Part shown: one piece after another, positions 20,736 to 32,425 of the stretch
How positions within the stretch are numbered: the first letter of the stretch is position 1
How the letters are laid out: each line of letters begins with the position of its first letter
Assembly: GCA_004835665.1 (NCBI GenBank)
Contig: RBKR01000011.1
Span: 62,001-126,000, forward strand
Direction: 5' to 3'
Length of the DNA: 64,000 nucleotides
From: Phoma sp. XZ068
Lineage: Eukaryota > Ascomycota > Dothideomycetes > Pleosporales > Didymellaceae
Notes under the pieces: generated by a model
Database searches by the model: none
Seen by the model: only the letters and a program-made list of their open reading frames with translations
What the model was told of the DNA's origin: nothing
Program-made: the position numbers and the translations under genes

Positions 20736-22428
20736 CTAGCTTCGGTGCCCAGCAACCCTGGGATTCCTCGATTCTTTTTGCCATTTCACACCAATTTTGG
20801 ACCTGAAGAGGTTGCGAGTGAACGGCATCGAGGTGGCAGAGTAAAATAACTTTTTGCGTGTGGAATGGCTCCCTGGCGTAAGGTCTTTCCCCAAGACCAA
20901 ATGCCCTCCCTCTTGACGCACTGTGTTCACCAACGATCGGATAGATCCAGCCCTATGCCACCGGAGTCCCCACATAGGCATTCACTAACATTTCCACATG
21001 GCTTCGTCAAATGTATACAAATCCGGGGCCCGTATAAATCAAATGCCTACCGATACGAAAGGATCCTGGCAGCCTGACCATGGCTAAGAATACACGTGGT
21101 ACTCTAGGCTTATGCGTGTTACCTACAATCCTTGGAAAGTAAGCAGGCGAATCCTTCGTGCAAGGATTTAATCTGCTCTTAATGAAATTTCAAAAATCGG
21201 ACGGAGTGTTTCCAAACAAGGGTATCTTATCCTCGCTGACGTGAGGATCCAGGATGGATGATACGAGGCTAGACCAAGACACAACAGACATCGACAGAGT
21301 ATAGAGATGCAGGGGAGGATAAATCTGAGCAGCAAATAAGCCAGAGCTAAAAGATGCGATCATAAGACGACCTGAAGTTGTCTGGTTGCGACCCTGTCGA
21401 CCTATCTAAAATCCAGGTTTTCGAAGTACCTTTTACCACGTGTAGAAGCGCAGAAATGAGCTTTTGAGGATGTTAAGTTGTTGTTTTACGATGGCCTTGA
21501 TGCTGGGAGCGATGAGTGTAACGATATTTACGCAGACGAGACGCTGGAATTTGTAATCCCAAATCTTTGCCCAACCCGGTGAAGAAAGCAGTTCACAACG
21601 ACCCAATCAGGCGCTTACGATATTCTCATCCACGCTATAGACTTCACATATTCATGTAGCCTCCACATTATACAGATAGACTCAGAGTGTCTCCTCAGCC
21701 GACGGGTAACAGTTTGCTGGCGAAGTTAATGTAAGGAAGGACTCGGAAGACAGTTAATGGACGCCGTGTATACCAGCTCCTTCTCACCGCAGGTTTACTC
21801 AACATTGAGAGAATCTCCTAATGCCAGTTGATTCAATCAAGCCTACAACATACTTAGTTATAAGCGCAATCCAAAGCGTAGCCAGCTATGATGTCGCGGA
21901 AAACCAGGCGAACAGCTTATGATAATCTGGTTGCATCGACAAGCTTGTGATCACAATCGAGATATTCGACGAGGTGAAGCCTCGCTGAGGTCTAGGATCG
22001 CCCCGCGATAGAAGGAATGGAGTCCCAGACTCGAACTGAGTTGGGCGGTGAGGCTTATGGACTTGCTGTCTCAGGAGCTTATTAAGATGATATGATGGCT
22101 AGACAGCGTATGTTCAGGACTATGGACTCCGGTAAAATTGGCTCAACTGCGAGAGAAATCTTCAGCAACACTTTGCACGACTGCGTGGTGTGTCGGTGTG
22201 TTCCTGTCACGTCATCATTTACCTTCACTTGCTCGGTGCCACGCCAGGCAGCACTTTCCTTCACTTGCTCGCTGCCACACTAGTGCGTGACCTCGCACCA
22301 TAAATACAAGTGATCCACCCTCTCACCCGAAAAGTTCTTACAAATATCTCTCACACACACTTTCTCAAAATGTTCAAGACTTGATTCAAACGCTAAATGC
22401 TACAGTTGCGAAAAGAACACCCACTCTT
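20736..22428. other. intergenic, 1.7 kb
   Basis: No gene was seen. It lies between the tRNA-Phe and the 3' end of the minus-strand sugar transporter. Confidence 0.45.
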
Positions 22429-24227
22429 CTACTGGACCTGCCCCCGGGCACCACCCGCTGCACCGCTGCTCTGCATCTCGCTCTCCGGCACCCGCTCCAT
22501 CATATCCTGCTCCGGCACCCGCGCCTCCTGCTTCTTGTTGATACCCCTCCCGCCAGGTGTGAGGTACATGTTATCAAGGTTGGGTAACTCCTCACCCTCG
22601 GTAGGGACCCAGTGCTTGGAGTTCCACGGCTTCACACCAAGGATATACATGGTATCGATCTCCTCGAGGCTACGGCCATGCGACTCGCACACGAAGAAGT
22701 ACACAACGACGGCGCCGGCGAAACAACATCCCGCGAAGACATATCCGTAGCGGTAGTCAATGGCTGAGGTGATGTAAGGTGTGAAGAAGGATAGGAGGAA
22801 GTTCCACACCCAGTTGCTTGCTGTTGCGAGGGCCATGCACTGCGCGCGGTATCGCGATGGGTACATTTCTCCAACGACTGCCCACACGATCGGACCCCAG
22901 GTTGATGCGAACGCGGCGATGAAGAGGCACGCGAATACGATCATTGCGTATCCAACGCCTTGAGATTGGTCGTCGCCAGTTCCGAGCGCGAAATGGCCAA
23001 GTGAAGCGAAAACGAGGAAGCACATGAACATCCACAGGGCGCCGTAGATGAGAGAAGGGCGACGACCGTATTTCTCTACGATGTAGAGACCGGGGAATGT
23101 ACAGCCGAAGTTGACAGCGCCGAGGATAATGGAGGTGACATAGGAGTTGGAAAGACCGATGGAGTTGAAGATTGTTGTTCCGTAGTAGAAGTAGTAGTTG
23201 GCACCGGTAAGTTGCTGGAGCATTTGGAGAGTGATACCAAGGAGTACTCGGTACGTCATCCTTGGGCCAGTGAAGATCTCATACCAAGGGTGTTTACCAC
23301 CGCCAGCACGCTCGGCTTCCATCTTCAACTCGATTTCTCTGATCTCGCGCTGCACCTCGGCGTGATCCTCGTTGACACCGTATGTGAGTGCAATCGTCCT
23401 GCGGGCGTTGTCGATCTTGCCCTGGCGGTACTCCCAACGCGGCGATTCCTCCATGAAGAAGATACCGACAACCATAAGTCCGGACCAGATGAAGCCAATA
23501 CCCATCGGCAGCTTCCAGGAGCGCGAGCTGGCGTCAGCCTCGGTGCCGAAATTGATACAGTACGCCACGAAGATACCGAGAGTGATGAAGAGCTGGTAGC
23601 AAGATACGAGTGCACCACGAACGTAGCGAGGCGCAGTCTCTGACTGGTACATGGGCGTGAGGACAGAGAGGCCACCAACTCCCAGACCTGCGACCCATCG
23701 ACCGACGGCGACCTGGTACCAGGTGGTGGTAGTGGTAATCTGGACGATGACACCGACGCAGAAAATGATATTCCAGAAGACAATTGAGTACTTGCGGCCG
23801 AATTTGTCGGAGATGGGCGCAGCAATAAGAGCGCCAAGTAGAGTGCCGACGGAGAGAAGAGCAACAATGAGTCCTGACCTGACGTTGCTGAATTTTAGGG
23901 TTCCATCGGGGGTTCTGTTGTCCGCAAACTTGTTCAGGAAATCGGGCATCTCCAGAAATCCAGAGATCTGACCAGTGTCGTATCCAAAGACTGCCGAACT
24001 CGTTAGTTGCCTGCATGCAAACGTGTGCGAGACCACCTACTAAAACCACCCATCGACACAATAATAGCCATAGCAATGATCCTAGGCCGAAAGATCTGCT
24101 TCGCACCGCCAGCAAGTATTTGCGGCTTCTTCTCCAAATCCCTCATCGAGGACTCATTCGAATGTCTTTCATCCTTCATCTTGGTTTGGTCGCCAAGCGC
24201 CGCAGCACTCATTGTAGTAGCAGCCAT
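22429..24227 (-). CDS. MFS hexose/sugar transporter, 2 exons
   Basis: Exons are 24041-24227 and 22429-23990 (minus strand), giving 582 aa. The 50-nt intron has GTAGGT, branch ACTAAC and acceptor GGCAG, and its removal creates GGFIFGYDTGQISGF, the expected first helix of the sugar-porter family. Motifs in order are GRKYS in DKFGRKYS, PRWEYRQG after the sixth helix, LQQLTGANYYFYY, EKYGRRPS, RYRAQCMA, and ESHGRSLEEID, close to the family PETKGxSLEE. Twelve membrane helices can be counted. The N-terminal 60 residues are cytoplasmic and charged. The C-terminal tail is Pro/Glu-rich. It should import a monosaccharide, probably hexose, by proton symport; the exact sugar is unknown. Confidence 0.94.
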
Positions 24228-26551
24228 AATGTCCAACTGAGATGGAGAAAGCAATGTGAAGTTGCAGTATGCGGGGACTCCACGAGCCTATAAACCCGCT
24301 GTTTCCCACTCCATGGCACCGTCACCTCCGCAGCGATCCTCCGGACCCGATGCCGTCACCTTTTGGCACAGACCTCTTTCACGCAATTACCACGATCACG
24401 CCGCAGTGCTACCGGTCATCAAAGCACGTTTACCGGTGGTAGCAGACGTCATCTTTCCGGGTCCATGTCAGGACTACGCTAAGCCGTGCATCAAAGGCTT
24501 GTAAGGGCTAAGCTCCACCCAAGCGTGGGGATCCTGTTGGTGCGAATCCTGCACAGGACCCACATGAGGCTCTGCCGGGAGAGGCGACGTCACAGGTTCA
24601 GAGGCGTCACCCTTCGCGGGGTGGAGATCTTCGACGTTGCGCGACAGATTCTGCTTCGGGTACAAAGGCCGGTACCAGAGCTACGCAGGTTGCGCAGACT
24701 GCAATGCTGACCGGACGGGATCGACGCTAACAGCTGTTGCATGGTGCTGTATGGTACCGACTCGCCGTATGCTATGTCTCATGATTTACTGTTCCAGTAT
24801 CTCGATATGAGCGAACCCACATGTCACGATATCTCAAGAATTTGCGTGCTCACACGCTTACCAACGCTCGTACGAACACGCCCACCTTGACACTCCGCAT
24901 CACGAGGACGGACAAACCAGTGCAAAATCGCGGGCTTCGCGGGTGTTCTGTGGGGCAACATGTCATGAGCATCGATCGCCGGTGTTGAAGACTCTTTTGC
25001 GTCGTCCTCGGTTGTTCTTCGTGGCTTCTTTGACACGCGGGATGACGTTGTGGCGTCCGAACGACTCGTTCAACACCAACACCACACACTCTACTTGACC
25101 ATTGCCTCGGAACCACGGAGCCGACGCATGAAACCGCCGAAGGAGAATTTTCTTTTCGCCACACGTTCAGCTACCGGGTCGGATAGTTGATCTATGCATA
25201 TGGATTACTAGATTCGGAAAGAAATCGTATAATTGTTGATTGTAGTCGGGTGTTCGTGGATGCGGCGCCCAACTACTGCCCGTTGCAACCAGTGTGGAGT
25301 TCGCGAACGCTCTCGATCAGGAAGGTTGTCCATCGGCGTTGATTACGGTCGGATGTTTGTGGTTACTGGCTGGTCCACCTGCCGTTGAGACCATACTACT
25401 TGCGCGCAATACTTGCTTGAGTAGGCCTAGAGATTTTGTCGATCTCCATTGTCAAGCCGTGCGTTTTCGAGCTGACCACCGAGTCAGGCTTCACATACAT
25501 ACTGTACAGTAAGGATCAGGGATTCTCGGCGCATATTGTTGGCTGCTGTCGGCGTTCTATCGATCACAGGACACTACCTACCAGTCCCGTGCCCACATCC
25601 GTAGTCTTTCCACCAGGACTGAATATAGCAGTTCCCAGCATTCAGCCTGGTACAAGCATTTCCCGCCTTTGACTCTTTTTCTTAGAGATAGGTAGGCTAG
25701 ATAGCCTATGTAGCAGCTTCCCGGTGCTATTTCACTTGCTTCACTCGATTCCTCTCTGTTTCTAGATCGCTCTACTGTGTATATGAGGCTGCCTTGCAGC
25801 TACAGCATAGAAGGCCGCAGAAACAGAGCACCGGCGATGCAAGAGTTGCAGGGAACATTTAACTACTCAGACGACTTGACTGAACGCTGTTTGTAAAGAG
25901 AGCACCACATTGTGATACTAGAGCTATAACCCATAAGCTATAAAACATGGAACATAAAACATACAAAGTCAAAATGCAGTGTATACACCATCATGATCGC
26001 CTCTCCTTAGCTCAGATCAACATCAACGAAGTTACCTTAGTATATCTAGGTACTCTAGTCCAGCCAGGGCAACGTGCTTCCCCCTTCTACACCACGCTAG
26101 AAGATCAGGCTGCTTTATATCGTAAACGCCAAAGTTCCCCAGCTCGCTGGGTAACAGAGACGTGACCACTACAGGCCCATCCGTCTCCTAATACCTGAGT
26201 GCTGAAAGCTGCCCGTACACTGAGCCCTATCACCGCATCCATACCACACAGTACATACCACGTAAGATATTACCTTGCAACAATAACCTACACACCACGC
26301 TTCATCAACGCCAACGAAATCATACAGGCGTCGTGCAGTGAACTTACAATCCATACCAAACCATCACTCCGCTTCGAGTCGAATCGTATAGTATTATGTT
26401 TTATTGAATCAAATTATAAACACTATAGTAGCATTTCTTAAATACCACTACATATACATATAGAAAGGTAGCGTACCGGACAATATAAGGGAGGTGTAAA
26501 TCCTTGATACCAATTACAAGTATATCTATACCTTACCTTCGCCCAGGAGAC

Positions 26552-26574
26552 GAGAAGAGAAGAGAAGAGAAGAG
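26552..26574. repeat. GAGAA microsatellite
   Basis: Repeated 5-mers of AGAAG type occur for about 23 bases. Confidence 0.85.
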
Positions 26575-26964
26575 CAGACCAGTAATACAGGTAGTGACGA
26601 GGTTCGCACGTGGGAACTCAACTTGACTGAACCAAATCAGCCCAGTACAGCTCGTGACATGATGCGCTGTGGTAGATAGATAGATAGGTAGAATAGTATA
26701 GATACTCCACAACACTCCATGACGCTCTACAACATAATGTGGTATACCTACCTCCCTCTCACAGCCGTACTTTGCCCCCAAACCCCCCTGTATTAGTTTC
26801 CTTAACCCAAATAATTCATATCAACCAATCGTCTTTCCCTAAGAAAAGGATACATCTAGTTAGTTACCTACTACCTACACACTGGGCGGTATACGGATGT
26901 TCAAGCACCGTGACTAAACTACAATAGCACTTACACGAGATAACACAACAAGACATAGAGAGCA

Positions 26965-27005
26965 AGGTAAGGTAAGGGAAGGGAAGGGAAGACAAGACAA
27001 GACAA
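26965..27005. repeat. purine pentanucleotide tract
   Basis: Adjacent short runs of AAGGT, AAGGG and GACAA units, each repeated two to four times, drift from one unit to the next. Confidence 0.8.
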
Positions 27006-27186
27006 GCAAGATATAAGCCGACACATATAATGTCTAATTACCATTGGTTTACTACCTTAAATTACCTTGAACAGCTTAATTGCCTTTGATAAACTTACTC
27101 AAACTAAACAAAGTATAAAAATAAAATTGTGGACGTACCTACTACACCCATCTTATAAACCTTGTATACAGGTCTTATATGAACTA

Positions 27187-27231
27187 CATACCTATCTACC
27201 TACCTATCTACCTACCTATCTACCTACCTAT
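27187..27231. repeat. CTAC/CTAT microsatellite
   Basis: A tetranucleotide tract of alternating CTAC and CTAT units about 45 bases long, with a higher-order 12-bp period. Confidence 0.88.
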
Positions 27232-27435
27232 TAACTATATTCTTCTCTTTTCCTTTCTTTGAATAATACTACCACGCCATGCTTACCACTATCCATCACT
27301 CAAAAGACTTCCTACTATCTATACGCGCGACGTCAATTCCCGCATAACTAACTAGTAGAGAAGTCCATTGGGTTCAACAACACAACTTGGTAGCGGGTAT
27401 ATATACGAACATGTCTAGATTCTTACTGTTAGGAT

Positions 27436-27473
27436 GATATAAGGTATAAGGTATAAGATATAAGATATAATAA
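27436..27473. repeat. ATATAAG-type tract
   Basis: Repeated 7-8 base units of the form TATAAGG/TATAAGA, ending in TAATAATAA. Confidence 0.8.
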
Positions 27474-27591
27474 TAACCATGAATTTCTCATGTACGAGTG
27501 CTATGATATGATACGATATTATTGTAATATTTACACTGATTTATAATACAATATCCATTATCCATTATCCACATCCCTACTACTCAGCGAC

Positions 27592-30276
27592 CTACTCCCT
27601 CCCCCCTTCTTGTTCCTTAGTCTCAGCACCACCCTCACCCTCATCATCCGGCTCAAGATAATCATCCACCTCCTCCTCCCCACCATTATCCCAGTGATTC
27701 TCCCCCCGAAACCGCAACGCAGTGTGAAATAAACTCGCAAACCGCGGCATCTTAAACCTTTCTTCTTCCTCTTTGTTTTTCCGCTCTACCTCTTCAGCAT
27801 CCCTCATCTGCTTCGCTGCGCGGCCCTCCTCCAACTTCGCCGTTAGATCGGCGCGTTGCTGGACGAGACTCAGTGCGCGGAGGAGATCGGGGTCGAGTTG
27901 CTGGTCTTCGGGAACGAGGGGCATGGTTTCGGCGATGCGGTCGACGAGTTGGGCCTTGGCGTAGCCGCGCACCATGACGCCGTAGGTGTAGGCGTCGGGG
28001 TTTATGCCGCGGGCGGTCATGAGGGAGAGGATGCGGTCGGCGGCTGCGAGTTGGTTGGTTTTGAAGAAGGATTGCAGGAAGATGTTCCAGGTGTAGATGT
28101 TGGGGGGTGTGGCGTGGGCGGTCATGTCTTTGATGACGGCTGAGGCGGAGGAGTATTGGGTTTTGGCGCAGAAGGCGTGTAGGAACGTGTTCCAGATGAG
28201 GGGGGACTGGGCGAGGGAGGTGAGGGTGGGGTGGGGCTTGAGTGATATGCTGCGCTTGAAGGTTTTGTAGAGGCGTTCGAGGTAGGGGATGCCTAGGGAC
28301 TGGATCGTTTGGATCTCGGTCTGGAGCATGAGGTAAAGCGCCATGGGTGTATGGGCGAGGGTCTGCTTTTCTGGAGTTGAGGCGTTCTCGTCAATAGCGT
28401 CTTTCATGGAACGGCTTCCAAATCTGGCGAAAGGCTCGAACGGCGTCATGTCGAACAGGTCAAGATAGGTCCGCCAAATACGGGTCGCATCCCGCACTTC
28501 CACAGGCTTGTTCTGCTCGCAGACGTATGCGTAGTAGAGGCAGTCTGTGGCCAGGAAAGGATCCTGCAGCTCTTTGGCTTTCTTCACACACAACTCGGCA
28601 AAATCTTTGAACATGGCGGGATCGGCCTGTGTTGTACAGCCGTGGAGGAGGATGGAAAAGGTGAATTTGTCCGGCACCAGCCCGCTATCACCCAAGGTGT
28701 TGTATACCTTGAAGGCAGTAGAATAGTCGCCAGCTTCCATGGCATTACTCATGACGACATCGTAGAGGAGTAGATCCATTTTGATACCGCACTCGACAAA
28801 CGCCGCCACTATACTCGGTGTCTCGTGGTAGTTGTCCGCGTCGCGCATACTGCCACGCAGAATGGTTGCGCATGTCCAGCGAACGCGTTCCGAGTTGACG
28901 ACGAGTTGACGAGTGGTTTCGTCGAACGAAGCCAGACGGCGCTGCATACAGTCCAGAGCATGGCGGAACTGGCCGGCTTCGCCAAAGGCGCTCGCAAAGT
29001 GCAACATGGTGCCTACAGAGAAACGGGTCATTGACATGACCAGTGCGCTGTAGAGTTTCTTCAGATCGTCCGTGTCGGCTAGCAAAACCAAGCTGTGCAG
29101 CAGGTCCTGTGAGTACACGGAGGGGTCCACGAATCGCGTGCAGAGGATGAATGTAGAGATGAACTTGGGAGCGTTGGCTTCAGGCGTGGGTGCCCATCCC
29201 TGGCCTGCGGGATACTCGCCCTTGACGTGTAGCTTCGCCAGGTGAGCGAGGGCGTCTGCCAGAATGACAAATTTAGAGTCTGGCAGTGTTTCATCCACGG
29301 CTAGCACTGTGATGAAGTCTTGGGCGTATCCAGGTTTGTGTTCGAGCATGTAGATGAGCAGACTCTCGTAGAAGTGCTTCTTCTCACCAAACGTCTGCCA
29401 GTTGGACCAGATTCGGTCAGTGCCATCCCGATCGATATCCTGGAGCAAGCTCTGGACATAACGCGGACATCGGGTGTCGTGCAGGAGCGTGACGCGCTCG
29501 GTGAGGGCATTCACACGCGCGTAGGTCGTTCGCTCCAGCGCAGCAACACTTCGCAGGAGCCAATGCTCGTCGTCTGGGTCTTGGCCGCTGTCCTTTCTCA
29601 CGTCCTCTGAGGTCATGTCCCATCGCTTGAGGTTGAGAATGAGGCGGCGCAGGGAGCGGTACTGGCCATCGTAGAGCAGCTTGTTTGTGTAGCGCAGGCG
29701 GTCCCGCTGCAGGCGCTCAGCCTGTCGGTTCAGGCGTGCCTCGGCGACAGCAATGTGATGGCGTCGCCTGCGCTCAGCCATTTTGGGAGTCAGGTCTTCG
29801 ACCTCCTTGGCCAATTCGTCTTTCCAGGCGCGTCTTCGTGAGTAGCGGGTGCCACTAGCCACGGTGCTGGCAATGCCTGCACTTTGTAGAGTCTCCGGGA
29901 TTGTGGGCTGACTGGGGGCGTCTGCGGCGGTGGCGTAGCTTCTGGCGTGACGGTGGGCGAAAGATGCTATGTCGGCGTATCGAATCCCCAGCGCGGCAGA
30001 AGTCCTCGGAGTCCTGCATGTTGCGCCAGGTGCAGTCCGAGCTGCTGGGTGGCGGTGAGAGCTCCCATCAGCTACCCTTATTATTCTTCTATCGCCAGCA
30101 GCCTTTGTCCCTCGACCACGGCTGGCTGGCTGCTCTTTCTGTGCTGGACGGCTCTTCCCATCGCGTCGTTGGCGCCTCAAGACAGGGGACTCGAAGGCGC
30201 TCGGGGCGAGCCACGGAAGGAGGAGGCCGTCAGCGCTGGCGATGAGGCTAGCATTGGGGATGCGAGCGCGGGGCAT
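27592..30276 (-). CDS. mitochondrial pentatricopeptide-repeat protein, 894 aa
   Basis: This is a single exon. The open frame extends upstream to 30402 but begins there with GTG (sequence GTGAGT, itself donor-like), so ATG 30276 (MPRARIPNASLIASADGLLL) is preferred. The N-terminal region is Arg-rich and basic without acidic residues, suggesting a mitochondrial presequence. An Arg/Lys-rich coiled segment near 200-250 is followed by helical repeats. PPR units are clear near the C-terminus: NIYTWNIFLQSFFKTNQLAA and DAYTYGVMVRGYAKAQLVD, with an earlier one, DKFTFSILLHGCTTQADPAM. PPR proteins bind organellar RNA, so a role in mitochondrial transcript processing or translation is likely. The C-terminus is acidic (EVDDYLEPDDEGEGG). 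Which transcript it serves is not known. It is divergent from cwf18. Confidence 0.88.
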   Translation of the reverse strand: MPRARIPNASLIASADGLLLPWLAPSAFESPVLRRQRRDGKSRPAQKEQPASRGRGTKAAGDRRIIRVADGSSHRHPAARTAPGATCRTPRTSAALGIRYADIASFAHRHARSYATAADAPSQPTIPETLQSAGIASTVASGTRYSRRRAWKDELAKEVEDLTPKMAERRRRHHIAVAEARLNRQAERLQRDRLRYTNKLLYDGQYRSLRRLILNLKRWDMTSEDVRKDSGQDPDDEHWLLRSVAALERTTYARVNALTERVTLLHDTRCPRYVQSLLQDIDRDGTDRIWSNWQTFGEKKHFYESLLIYMLEHKPGYAQDFITVLAVDETLPDSKFVILADALAHLAKLHVKGEYPAGQGWAPTPEANAPKFISTFILCTRFVDPSVYSQDLLHSLVLLADTDDLKKLYSALVMSMTRFSVGTMLHFASAFGEAGQFRHALDCMQRRLASFDETTRQLVVNSERVRWTCATILRGSMRDADNYHETPSIVAAFVECGIKMDLLLYDVVMSNAMEAGDYSTAFKVYNTLGDSGLVPDKFTFSILLHGCTTQADPAMFKDFAELCVKKAKELQDPFLATDCLYYAYVCEQNKPVEVRDATRIWRTYLDLFDMTPFEPFARFGSRSMKDAIDENASTPEKQTLAHTPMALYLMLQTEIQTIQSLGIPYLERLYKTFKRSISLKPHPTLTSLAQSPLIWNTFLHAFCAKTQYSSASAVIKDMTAHATPPNIYTWNIFLQSFFKTNQLAAADRILSLMTARGINPDAYTYGVMVRGYAKAQLVDRIAETMPLVPEDQQLDPDLLRALSLVQQRADLTAKLEEGRAAKQMRDAEEVERKNKEEEERFKMPRFASLFHTALRFRGENHWDNGGEEEVDDYLEPDDEGEGGAETKEQEGGRE

Positions 30277-30560
30277 GGGAGAGGAGGATGTGGCAGCCTT
30301 CACCGAGCCATGACGCGTAGGAGGGGAGATGAGGATGGCGTCGCGAAAAAGTTGATGCTTGGAGAGGTTGCAGTTGTGGTGCAAGCCGCCCGCCGCACTC
30401 ACCTCCGAACTTTTGGCTCCGCATCGACATCACCCATACGCTCTGTTCTTGCAGTCGCCGGTCCGAAAGCTGCGCAATTGCCCGCTGCCAACACACACAC
30501 ACATCCTGCGGCCACGCTATACAACACACCTACCGTCAACAGAATCTCTGCGCGCCCACC
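30277..30560. promoter_or_regulatory. shared upstream region of PPR and cwf18 genes
   Basis: These 284 bp separate the two divergent start codons. The right half is CA-rich (CACACACACATCC near 30494). A GTGAGT at about 30402 on the minus strand could be a 5' UTR splice donor for the PPR gene. No defined factor sites are claimed. Confidence 0.45.
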
Positions 30561-31190
30561 ATGTCCTCCCACGAACACCTCTCTGCCGCCTCCAACGACC
30601 GCAAAGCGCGCCTCGCGCAGCTCAAATCCCTCAAGCGCAAAGCCGCACCAGACTCACAAACCGAGGACACCACACACTCCCCCTCCACAGCCCTCACCAC
30701 AGAACCCACCACAGACTCCACCCCCTCAGTAACATCCACCTACCTCTCCGGGCGCAACTTCGACCCCACAACGCGCAACGTCAAGCTCGGCTTCGAATCC
30801 ACGCCCATAGCCAACCCCGAGAGCACACTCGAGTACAAGGCCCAACAACTAGCACTCCACACGAAAGCCCTGCAGGAAAAAGAGACTTCAGATGCGCCGC
30901 TGGATTTGTTTAAATTGCAGCCCAAGAAACCGAATTGGGATCTCAAACGGGATTTGGATGAGAAGATGAGAACGGGGGGGTTGGAGAGGGGTACGGAGAA
31001 TGCGGTTGCGCGGTTGGTGAGGGAGAGGGTGGAGATGCAGAGGGTGGAGAGGGAGAGGAAGGGTGGGGAAGGGGAGGAGGTGGGGATGGAAGGGGGGGAG
31101 TTGGTGGAGGCGATGCATTTGAGGGAGCAGGAGGAGGAGAGGGAGAGGACGAGGGATGCGGAGGAGGATGCTGATGTTGTGGAGGGGTGA
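30561..31190 (+). CDS. cwf18: cwf18-type pre-mRNA splicing factor (CCDC12 family)
   Basis: A single exon of 209 aa with ATG in strong context (CCACCATG). The N-terminus has the conserved RKARLAQLKSLKRK stretch. It is followed by a Thr/Ser-rich linker, then YLSGRNFDPTTRNVKLGFE, and finally LFKLQPKKPNWDLKRDLDEK with NAVARLVRERVEMQR. This order defines cwf18/CCDC12, a small component of the Prp19-associated (NTC-related) spliceosome. Residues 165-209 form a Glu/Arg-rich charged tail, longer than in the human protein. Its 3' end faces the zinc-knuckle gene across 284 bp. Confidence 0.93.
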   Translation: MSSHEHLSAASNDRKARLAQLKSLKRKAAPDSQTEDTTHSPSTALTTEPTTDSTPSVTSTYLSGRNFDPTTRNVKLGFESTPIANPESTLEYKAQQLALHTKALQEKETSDAPLDLFKLQPKKPNWDLKRDLDEKMRTGGLERGTENAVARLVRERVEMQRVERERKGGEGEEVGMEGGELVEAMHLREQEEERERTRDAEEDADVVEG

Positions 31191-31474
31191 AGTAGGAGTT
31201 GGAAGTGGATTTAAAGCATGTTTGGATGGGAAGGGGAGGGTGCCCTGTTCGCATCAATCGCGAGAGCTGGTCCTGTGTTGCAGTAACCGACACAAGCATC
31301 AAGGGCCACGGGCAGATGCAATTGCAGATGAAGATGAAGCTAGGATTCAAAAGGGAAAGAGTGATACCACGCCCTGCGTCAAGGGTATCTAGAAGCTAAT
31401 GATACAGGCACAAAGCCTCAATATACACGACCGTTCAATCTAGTCAAACTGTACTATGAATAACCACCATGAAA

Positions 31475-32425
31475 TCAACCAGCATTCATGGCCCGCGTCA
31501 GAGCAACGCGCTTGCTGAAGGGACTCAAACTCCTCTCCCTCGGCGGCGGCGGTGGTTGTCGCGCAGCTGGCGGTGCAGCATGTCCATGTCCATGACCATG
31601 ACCATTTCTCCCACTCCTGCCGTTCTCTACAGGCCCATCGAATCTGTTCTTCCCAGCACGAGGTTCCTGTCGCGGACTCGGCGATCTTACAGCGCGGCGT
31701 TTTCCATAAGGACTGGGACTGCGCCGTGGTTTTGGTGACCGTGACCGCGACCTTGACCTTGACAGTGCGCGCTTCGAGACTCGATCGTCTGCAGTGTCCA
31801 TGCGCTCCGCACTCGCACTCGGACTATCCCTCGGCCGCCTGCCGTGTCTTCCCCCACTCCTACTTCGCTCCCTGCTCTTCCTCGCACTGCCTTCTCGCTC
31901 CCCTCGTCGACGGCCGCGCTGCTCCGGGCTGAACGAGCTCATGCGCCGGCGCGTGTTGCGCTCGCGGTCGGGGCTGTGGCGGTCGTCGAGCGAGGACCGC
32001 GAATCAATCGACGCCGAACGCCTCCGCTTGCCATGCGCATCGCTCTTCGCGCGGCGCGGCGGGGGCGAGCGCGACGGCGATTTGCGCCCTGCAGTCGAGA
32101 TAGTCGACACCGAGTCTATCGAGTCCGACCGGCTCCTGCTCCTACTCCTGCTGCGTTTCCGCCCCCTGCCGCGCTCGAGCTCCTTCTTCTTGAGAATGTC
32201 GTCGGCGACGCCCTTCTTGCGCACGAGGTCGCTGGGCACCTCGGTGGTGAGCTTGGGCTGGAGGTGCGGGTTGAGCAGCTGCTGGGTGCGCGAGGGGCGG
32301 GATTTGTAGGGCCGCTCCTGGGCCTTGGCTTTGCATTCGTAGCTGTAGTGGCCGCGCTGGAGGCACTTTTGGCAGAGCGTCGTGGCCGAGGCCTTGGACG
32401 GGCCGGTGCCTGGACGGCGGAGCAT
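31475..32425 (-). CDS. zinc-knuckle and RS-rich protein (ZCCHC10-like), 316 aa
   Basis: ATG 32425 is chosen because the zinc knuckle follows at once: LCQKCLQRGHYSYEC is a CX2CX4HX4C knuckle at residues 17-30. Next come KAQERPYKSRPSRTQQLLNP and PSDLVRKKGVADDILKKKE, both shared with ZCCHC10-type proteins. The remaining 200 residues are Arg/Ser dipeptide-rich (RSRSRSRSRSDS and RKSPSRSPPPRR), as in SR proteins. It probably binds RNA in the nucleus. The open frame continues upstream to 33004 without ATG usage that makes sense and looks like GC-rich noise. The gene is divergent from the R3H gene. Confidence 0.85.
   Translation of the reverse strand: MLRRPGTGPSKASATTLCQKCLQRGHYSYECKAKAQERPYKSRPSRTQQLLNPHLQPKLTTEVPSDLVRKKGVADDILKKKELERGRGRKRSRSRSRSRSDSIDSVSTISTAGRKSPSRSPPPRRAKSDAHGKRRRSASIDSRSSLDDRHSPDRERNTRRRMSSFSPEQRGRRRGEREGSARKSRERSRSGGRHGRRPRDSPSASAERMDTADDRVSKRALSRSRSRSRSPKPRRSPSPYGKRRAVRSPSPRQEPRAGKNRFDGPVENGRSGRNGHGHGHGHAAPPAARQPPPPPRERSLSPFSKRVALTRAMNAG

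Larger units (their letters stand above)
24228..27591. other. 3.4-kb gene-poor region, low complexity in its right part
   Basis: No gene was recognised. The left part (24.2-25.9 kb) has unremarkable composition with only short unfamiliar frames. The right part is AT-rich with several microsatellite tracts listed separately. The last stretch is 3' to the PPR gene. Confidence 0.5.

Noticed and set aside
30277..30402. Extension of the PPR frame to 30402
   Set aside because: It begins with GTG inside a GTGAGT donor-like sequence; the ATG at 30276 gives the plausible N-terminus.
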